Positions 6,755 through 9,730 of a DNA stretch of 9,730 nt are shown in pieces. Within the stretch, counting starts at the first letter, position 1; the number at the start of each line of letters is the position of its first letter. The stretch covers positions 1-9,730 of the forward strand of contig CAJTVO010000123.1 of assembly GCA_910579485.1 (NCBI GenBank), in the 5' to 3' direction. A program made the position numbers and the translations under genes. Origin of the DNA: an uncultured Oscillospiraceae bacterium (lineage in GTDB: Bacteria > Bacillota > Clostridia > Oscillospirales > Oscillospiraceae). The notes beneath the pieces were generated by a model, which did no database searches, was not told the DNA's origin, and was given only the letters and a program-made list of their open reading frames with translations.

Positions 6755-7641
6755 TGGACCAGCCCCGCTTTCTCCAGCAGGGCGCGCAGCTGGGCGGTGT
6801 GGGCCTCGGTCATTTCGCACAGAGGCAGGCGGAAGGGCCCCACGTCCTTGCCCATGAGATTCAGGGCGGTCTTCACGGGGATGGGGTTCACCTCCATGAA
6901 CAGGCCGTTCATCAGATCGAGGTGCTTCACCGCCGCGGCCACCGCCTGTTCCCGGCGGCCCTCCAGATAATCCATGACCATCTCATGGCACTCACGGGGC
7001 ATAATGTTGGCCCAGACGGAGATCACGCCGCTGCCGCCGATGGACAGCAGGGGCAGAGTGATATCGTCGTTGCCGCACCAGAGGGCGAAGTCCGGCCCCA
7101 CGCAGTGGGCGATCTTCATGGCGTAGGACATGTCCCCGCTGGCCTCCTTGATGCCGCAGATGTTGGGGTGCTTACTGAGCCGCTCCACGTTCTCCACGGA
7201 GATGGAGCACCCCGTGCGGCCGGGCACGTTGTAGAGGATGCAGGGGATCTTCACCGCGTCGGCCACGGTAACGAAATGGCGGTAGATGCCCTCAGCGTTG
7301 CCCTTGTTGTAGTAGGGAGTGATGAGCAGCAGCCCGCCGGCCCCCAGGGTCTCGGCCCGGAGGCTCTTCTCCAGCATGGTCTGGGTGGAGTTGGACCCGG
7401 TGCCGGCGATAACGGGCACCCGGCCCTGCGCGGCCTCGATGACGCAGCGCAGGACGGCGTCGTCCTCCTCATGGGTCATGGTGGAGCTCTCGCCGGTGGT
7501 GCCCAGGGCCAGGATGGCGTCGGTGCCGCTGGCGATGTGCCACTGGGTCAGCTCCTTGAGCTTGTCGAAGTTCACCGAGCCGTCGGCGTGGAAGGGGGTG
7601 ACCAGGGCCACGATGGAGCCCTTCAGGTTGCGGATGTCCAT
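6751..7641 (-). CDS. dapA: 4-hydroxy-tetrahydrodipicolinate synthase
   Basis: Condenses pyruvate with aspartate semialdehyde, the committed step to diaminopimelate and lysine; cytosolic, usually a homotetramer. The 296-residue TIM barrel matches the usual length (E. coli 292). Landmarks: TTGES with Thr48/Thr49, LLITPYYNKG (105-114), LYNVPGRTG (136-144) with Tyr137 and Arg142, and GIKEASGD (163-170) with Schiff-base Lys165. These equal E. coli Thr44/Thr45/Tyr133/Arg138/Lys161 with a constant shift of 4. The ATG at 7639-7641 lies 9 nt after AGGAGGA (7651-7657); the in-frame ATG 13 codons upstream precedes that site and is rejected. It is first of dapA-dapB-dapH, joined by 4-bp overlaps, and lies downstream of a lysine riboswitch and terminator. 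No aspartokinase or semialdehyde dehydrogenase gene is nearby. Confidence 0.97.
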   Translation of the reverse strand: MDIRNLKGSIVALVTPFHADGSVNFDKLKELTQWHIASGTDAILALGTTGESSTMTHEEDDAVLRCVIEAAQGRVPVIAGTGSNSTQTMLEKSLRAETLGAGGLLLITPYYNKGNAEGIYRHFVTVADAVKIPCILYNVPGRTGCSISVENVERLSKHPNICGIKEASGDMSYAMKIAHCVGPDFALWCGNDDITLPLLSIGGSGVISVWANIMPRECHEMVMDYLEGRREQAVAAAVKHLDLMNGLFMEVNPIPVKTALNLMGKDVGPFRLPLCEMTEAHTAQLRALLEKAGLVQ

Positions 7642-7650
7642 AAGCAAATT

Positions 7651-7657
7651 TCCTCCT
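7651..7657 (-). promoter_or_regulatory. Ribosome binding site setting the dapA start
   Basis: AGGAGGA on the minus strand lies 9 nt before the ATG at 7639-7641. The longer in-frame start at 7680 lies upstream of this site and would place it inside coding sequence. Confidence 0.85.
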
Positions 7658-7691
7658 AGCAGTGTAAAGCGGTTTTTCACTGAGAATCTTT

Positions 7692-7768
7692 TTCGTTACC
7701 ATGCGGAAAACGCGGATAAGCAGGGGACTAAAGAGCGAACTTAAAGTTCTTTTTGCTTGCTTTTTCTT
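7692..7768. repeat. Direct repeat, copy 1 (dapA leader)
   Basis: This 77-nt stretch recurs at 7799-7875 (offset 107) with three substitutions, at 7701, 7730 and 7759. It contains the perfect 13-nt palindrome GAACTT-A-AAGTTC (7737-7749) followed by TTTTTGC. After it, 7755-7778 has only a degenerate version of the large hairpin seen in copy 2 (GCTTTT pairing with AAAAGC). It lies in the leader RNA between terminator and dapA and has no protein-coding pattern. Confidence 0.9.
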
Positions 7769-7798
7769 CCATAAAAGCAATTTCCGTCGAGGATACGC

Positions 7799-7875
7799 TT
7801 CGTTACCGTGCGGAAAACGCGGATAAGCAGGGGACTGAAGAGCGAACTTAAAGTTCTTTTTGCTTACTTTTTCTT
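7799..7875. repeat. Direct repeat, copy 2 (dapA leader)
   Basis: Second copy of the 77-nt repeat, 107 nt from the first. The GAACTT-A-AAGTTC palindrome is at 7844-7856, again followed by TTTTTGC. Here the adjacent large hairpin (7860-7893) is perfect. The copy ends next to the riboswitch terminator T tract, so the pair fills most of the 250 nt between terminator and dapA. Confidence 0.9.
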
Positions 7876-7893
7876 TCAAGAAAAAGTAAGCAA
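7860..7893. repeat. Perfect 16-bp inverted repeat with 2-nt spacer
   Basis: TTGCTTACTTTTTCTT (7860-7875) is the exact reverse complement of 7878-7893, with TC between. In the dapA leader RNA it would form a long AU-rich hairpin just after the riboswitch terminator. Its central 30 nt (7862-7891) matches the architecture of the palindrome at 9651-9680: identical outer arms apart from one compensated base pair. Confidence 0.92.
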
Positions 7894-7928
7894 GAAAAAG
7901 AAGGCCGACGGATGCGTCCGCCGGCCTT
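7893..7928 (-). terminator. Intrinsic terminator of the lysine riboswitch
   Basis: On the minus strand a 12-bp GC-rich stem (7917-7928 with 7901-7912, one A/C-type mismatch, loop 7913-7916) is followed at once by CTTTTTCTTG. This is a canonical Rho-independent terminator. It lies 16 nt after the aptamer's P1 stem and well before dapA, so it acts as the expression platform rather than as the end of a gene. Confidence 0.9.
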
Positions 7929-7944
7929 GAGTAGATGGATCGGC

Positions 7945-8104
7945 GGATAGCACACCTGCGGGGGAAGCCCGCAGACAGTGGCGAAGATATTCTCCCCGTC
8001 CCCATCCGTGGCCCATGCCTGGACCACAGATTCGGCGGACTTGCCTCCGCTGCGGTCGTCGCCTGCCGGCTGGCGCAGCTTCATCGCATCCGCGACCTCT
8101 ATCC
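7945..8104 (-). promoter_or_regulatory. Lysine riboswitch aptamer (L box)
   Basis: The minus strand carries the conserved L-box elements in order. They are GGATAGAGGTCGCG at the 5' side; AAGTCCGCCGAA in the core; a P4 stem pairing 8024-8030 with 8005-8011; CACTGTC; a P5 hairpin of CTGCGGG and CCCGCAG arms (7968-7974 with 7956-7962); and GTGCTATCC at the 3' side. P1 closes through GGATAG (8099-8104) and CTATCC (7945-7950). This is the known lysine-sensing RNA (Rfam lysine family), and dapA downstream is a typical target. When lysine is bound, P1 is held and the terminator at 7893-7928 can form. When unbound, the P1 3' strand (7941-7947) can pair over 7 bp with 7917-7923 in the terminator stem. 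The assignment is by motif recognition; no covariance search was run. Confidence 0.93.
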
Positions 8105-8115
8105 TGTTGCCTATT

Positions 8116-8144
8116 ACCATATCATAGATCATCCCGCTTGACAA
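8116..8144 (-). promoter_or_regulatory. Promoter of the dapA-dapB-dapH operon
   Basis: A -35 box TTGTCA (8139-8144) and a -10 box TATGGT (8116-8121) are 17 nt apart on the minus strand. A TG one base before the -10 gives an extended -10. The predicted start near 8109 is just before the riboswitch P1 strand, which fits a riboswitch-led transcript. It lies 44 nt after the xdhC stop codon, and no clear terminator separates them. Confidence 0.8.
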
Positions 8145-8188
8145 GGGGAAAGATGTACAAAAACCGCCGGAAATCTCCTTTTTCAGCC

Positions 8189-8677
8189 TTACGCCTTCCC
8201 CAGACGCCTCAGCATAGTCTTTTTCACGGCCCGGAGGATGTTCTCATACCCGGTGCAGCGGCACAGATGCCCGGACAGGAGCTTGCGCAGCTCATCGTCC
8301 GAATACTCCTTCCCGCTCTCCAGAATCTCCACGGCGGTCATGATGAATCCCGGCGTGCAGAACCCGCACTGGATGGCGGCCTCGTCCACAAACGCCTGCT
8401 GGATATCGCTGAGCTCCCCGCCGGGACCCAGCAGGCCCTCCAGAGTGCGGATGCTCTTCCCGTCCGCCCAGGCGGCCAGGTACAGGCAGGAGTTGAAGCA
8501 CTCCCCATCGATGAGGACGTTGCAGGCCCCGCACTCGCCCACCTCGCAGCCCTTCTTCACGCTTGTCAGCCGGAAGTCGTTGCGGAGCATGTCCGTCAGG
8601 GACGCCCGCACGTCCACCATCTGCTCCACGGCCCGGCCATTGATGGTGCAGCGGATCAATTTGTACTGGATGCTCAC
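8189..8677 (-). CDS. xdhC: Xanthine dehydrogenase iron-sulfur subunit
   Basis: The small electron-transfer subunit (162 residues) of a molybdenum hydroxylase, carrying two [2Fe-2S] clusters between the molybdopterin site and FAD. The N-terminal plant-ferredoxin-type cluster uses Cys44, Cys49 and Cys52 (CEVGECGAC) and Cys64. The C-terminal helical domain uses Cys104/Cys107 (QCGFCTPGF) and Cys139/Cys141 (CRCTGYENI). All eight ligands are present. The text VGECGACNVLIDG...SCLYLAAWADGKSIRTLEG closely follows E. coli XdhC, so a purine (xanthine-type) substrate is likelier than CO or nicotinate, though the missing large subunit decides this. The GTG start overlaps the xdhB stop as GTGA (4 bp) and follows GGAGGTGA by 6 nt. 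Other bacteria use different letters for this subunit. Confidence 0.93.
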   Translation of the reverse strand: MSIQYKLIRCTINGRAVEQMVDVRASLTDMLRNDFRLTSVKKGCEVGECGACNVLIDGECFNSCLYLAAWADGKSIRTLEGLLGPGGELSDIQQAFVDEAAIQCGFCTPGFIMTAVEILESGKEYSDDELRKLLSGHLCRCTGYENILRAVKKTMLRRLGKA

Positions 8678-9558
8678 GCCAGCTCACCTCCCGCCAGTTT
8701 GATGGACTCTACGAGTCCCCGTTTCGCCAGTTCCACGGCGATGTGCTCCCGGAAGGCCTTGCTGGCCCGCCAGCTGTCCCGGGGATGGATGTCCTCCAGC
8801 ACGGCGGCGGCGAAGGCCCCGGCGGTCTCCTCCGTCAGAGGCTTCCCTTGCGCAGCGGCCTCGGCGTGCTCGCACCGCAGGGGGATGGGCCCCGCCACAC
8901 CGTAGGCGATACGGGCCCAGGCGATGGTCTTCCTGTCCTCGCTGAGGACTACGTTCACGGAGCATCCCGTAGTAGCGATGTCCATCGCGTTGCGCATGGC
9001 GTACTTGATATAGTGCCCAAAGCAGTTTTCATAGCTGGCCTTGGGGATCAGAATGGCGGTCTGAATCTCGTCAGGGTGGATATCCACCTTCCCGGCGGAG
9101 ATATAGAACTCCTGGATCGGGATACGCCGCGCGCCATTCTCGCCGGTGAGCTCAATGATCGCGTCCCAGGCAAAGAGCGTTGAAGCGGAATCGGCGCTGG
9201 TAACGCCGTTGCAGGTATTCCCGCCGATGGTCCCGGCATTGCGGATCTGGGGACCGCCCACCATGTCCACGGCCTCGCCTAGAACGTTAATATATTTCTG
9301 GATAATGGGGTCCTTGGTAATATGGCTGAAGCTGGTCAGGGAGCCAATGCGGATGTTCTCCTCTTCATCCACGGACACGCCCCGCATGGCGTCGATGCCA
9401 TAGATGGAGATCAGCTCCTTCCCGGCCCGTTTGCCCTCCCGCATCTGGACCAGGACGTCGGTACCTCCGGCGAGGATCTGGGCTTCGGGGTGTTCCAGAC
9501 GGAGTTTTACAGCGTCGGCGACGCTGTGGGCCTCATAGAATGCCTTCATATCATACAT
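8674..9558 (-). CDS. xdhB: Xanthine dehydrogenase FAD-binding subunit
   Basis: The medium subunit (294 residues; E. coli XdhB 292), which holds FAD and passes electrons on to NAD+ or another acceptor. The FAD-binding PCMH-type half shows ILAGGTDVLVQ (28-38) and the second FAD loop GGPQIRNAGTIGGNTCNG (101-118), followed by SADSAS. The C-terminal CO-dehydrogenase-flavoprotein domain has KYAMRNAMDIATTGC (185-199), AYGVAGPIPLRCEHAE and the DSWRASKAFR motif (261-270). These stretches closely track E. coli XdhB. The ATG follows AAGGAGGA by about 10 nt, and the start MYDM matches the family. It pairs with xdhC by a 4-bp overlap. The molybdenum-binding large subunit does not lie within the 172 nt upstream, which hold only repeats. 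I see no promoter there. Confidence 0.93.
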   Translation of the reverse strand: MYDMKAFYEAHSVADAVKLRLEHPEAQILAGGTDVLVQMREGKRAGKELISIYGIDAMRGVSVDEEENIRIGSLTSFSHITKDPIIQKYINVLGEAVDMVGGPQIRNAGTIGGNTCNGVTSADSASTLFAWDAIIELTGENGARRIPIQEFYISAGKVDIHPDEIQTAILIPKASYENCFGHYIKYAMRNAMDIATTGCSVNVVLSEDRKTIAWARIAYGVAGPIPLRCEHAEAAAQGKPLTEETAGAFAAAVLEDIHPRDSWRASKAFREHIAVELAKRGLVESIKLAGGELA

Positions 9559-9579
9559 TTTGTATCATTCCTCCTTCTT

Positions 9580-9598
9580 GCCGCCGCTGCGCGGCGGC
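9580..9598. repeat. GC-rich hairpin just upstream of the xdhB ribosome site
   Basis: GCCGCCGC (9580-9587) and GCGGCGGC (9591-9598) form a perfect 8-bp stem with a 3-nt loop. It ends 3 nt before AAGGAGG on the minus strand. It may block or space the ribosome site, or be the edge of the repeat block that fills 9599-9730. No T run follows, so it is not a terminator for minus-strand transcripts. Confidence 0.6.
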
Positions 9599-9650
9599 GG
9601 GGGCTTGTTTCTCATCGATAGCCCGGGACCTGCGCGGCCCCGGACTCCGC

Positions 9651-9680
9651 GCCTACTTTTGCCGCGCGGCAAAAGTAGGC
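9651..9680. repeat. Perfect 30-bp palindrome
   Basis: The two 15-nt arms (9651-9665 and 9666-9680) are exact reverse complements with no spacer. The outer arms GCCTACTTTT and AAAAGTAGGC match the outer arms of the inverted repeat at 7862-7891 with one paired T/A to C/G change, while the inner ten bases differ. On the minus strand TTTTT precedes it, as on the plus strand at the dapA site. Confidence 0.92.
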
Positions 9681-9689
9681 AAAAACGCG

Positions 9690-9708
9690 CTTAGACCTAC
9701 GGTCTAAG
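9690..9708. repeat. Small hairpin next to the palindrome
   Basis: CTTAGACC (9690-9697) and GGTCTAAG (9701-9708) form a perfect 8-bp stem around TAC. Read on the minus strand it is followed by CGCG and five T. It could therefore also act as a weak intrinsic terminator of whatever lies beyond the right edge. It occupies the position held by GAACTT-A-AAGTTC in the dapA-leader repeats. Confidence 0.75.
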
Positions 9709-9730
9709 AACCCCTTGACGGGCAGGCGCG

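Noticed and set aside
6755..6820. 22-codon N-terminal extension of dapB
   Set aside because: It lies inside dapA, is Pro/Arg/Gly-rich, and precedes the Rossmann motif where family members begin. The GTG at 6752-6754 gives the normal length.
7692..7893. CRISPR array
   Set aside because: There are only two copies, each about 77 nt, separated by 30 nt. No third unit and no cas gene are seen.
7848..8144. Small frames on both strands across the dapA leader
   Set aside because: The region is explained by promoter, lysine riboswitch, terminator and repeats. The frames run through hairpins and have no ribosome site or recognisable text.
8151..8188. Intrinsic terminator after xdhC (CGGCGGTTTTTG on the minus strand)
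   Set aside because: A T run is present but the preceding bases form no stem longer than about 3-4 bp.

Overview
The window reads as a chromosomal piece of a GC-rich member of the Firmicutes. It is probably a Clostridia of the Oscillospiraceae type (Flavonifractor, Lawsonibacter or Oscillibacter-like). That placement is inference. It rests on strong AGGAGG ribosome sites, an L-box lysine riboswitch, the acetylase (DapH) branch of diaminopimelate synthesis, and the GC-rich codon use. All nine genes lie on the minus strand, so the window is read from right to left. No RNA gene for translation, CRISPR array, transposase or phage gene was seen.

From the right end: positions 9559-9730 are noncoding and full of inverted repeats. 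They precede xdhB (FAD subunit) and xdhC (2Fe-2S subunit) of a xanthine-dehydrogenase-type molybdenum hydroxylase. These two genes overlap by 4 bp, and the large molybdenum subunit is not in the window. Next comes a 547-nt gene-free stretch (7642-8188). It holds a sigma-A-type promoter, a lysine riboswitch aptamer, an intrinsic terminator and a tandem pair of about 77-bp direct repeats. It leads into dapA-dapB-dapH, three lysine/diaminopimelate genes joined by 4-bp overlaps. When lysine is plentiful the riboswitch should terminate transcription before dapA.

Left of dapH is an AT-rich patch (about 4500-5280) with a GNAT acetyltransferase gene under its own near-consensus promoter. It looks compositionally foreign. 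Beyond it lies a four-gene run: fumC (class II fumarase), an OmpR/PhoB-type response regulator, its membrane histidine kinase, and a membrane-anchored protein of unknown function. These are packed with a 35-nt gap and then two overlaps, so they are probably co-transcribed. The last 93 bases hold no gene, only small GC-rich hairpins.

The most unusual structure is a modular palindromic repeat. It has two similar copies (the second with an intact large hairpin) in the dapA leader, and a diverged version upstream of xdhB in the opposite orientation. The outer arms of the large hairpin are conserved between the dap and xdh sites with a compensatory base-pair change. It may be a dispersed REP/MITE-like element. 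The genes themselves are recognisable housekeeping or accessory types, and I see no clear new defence or biosynthetic system.
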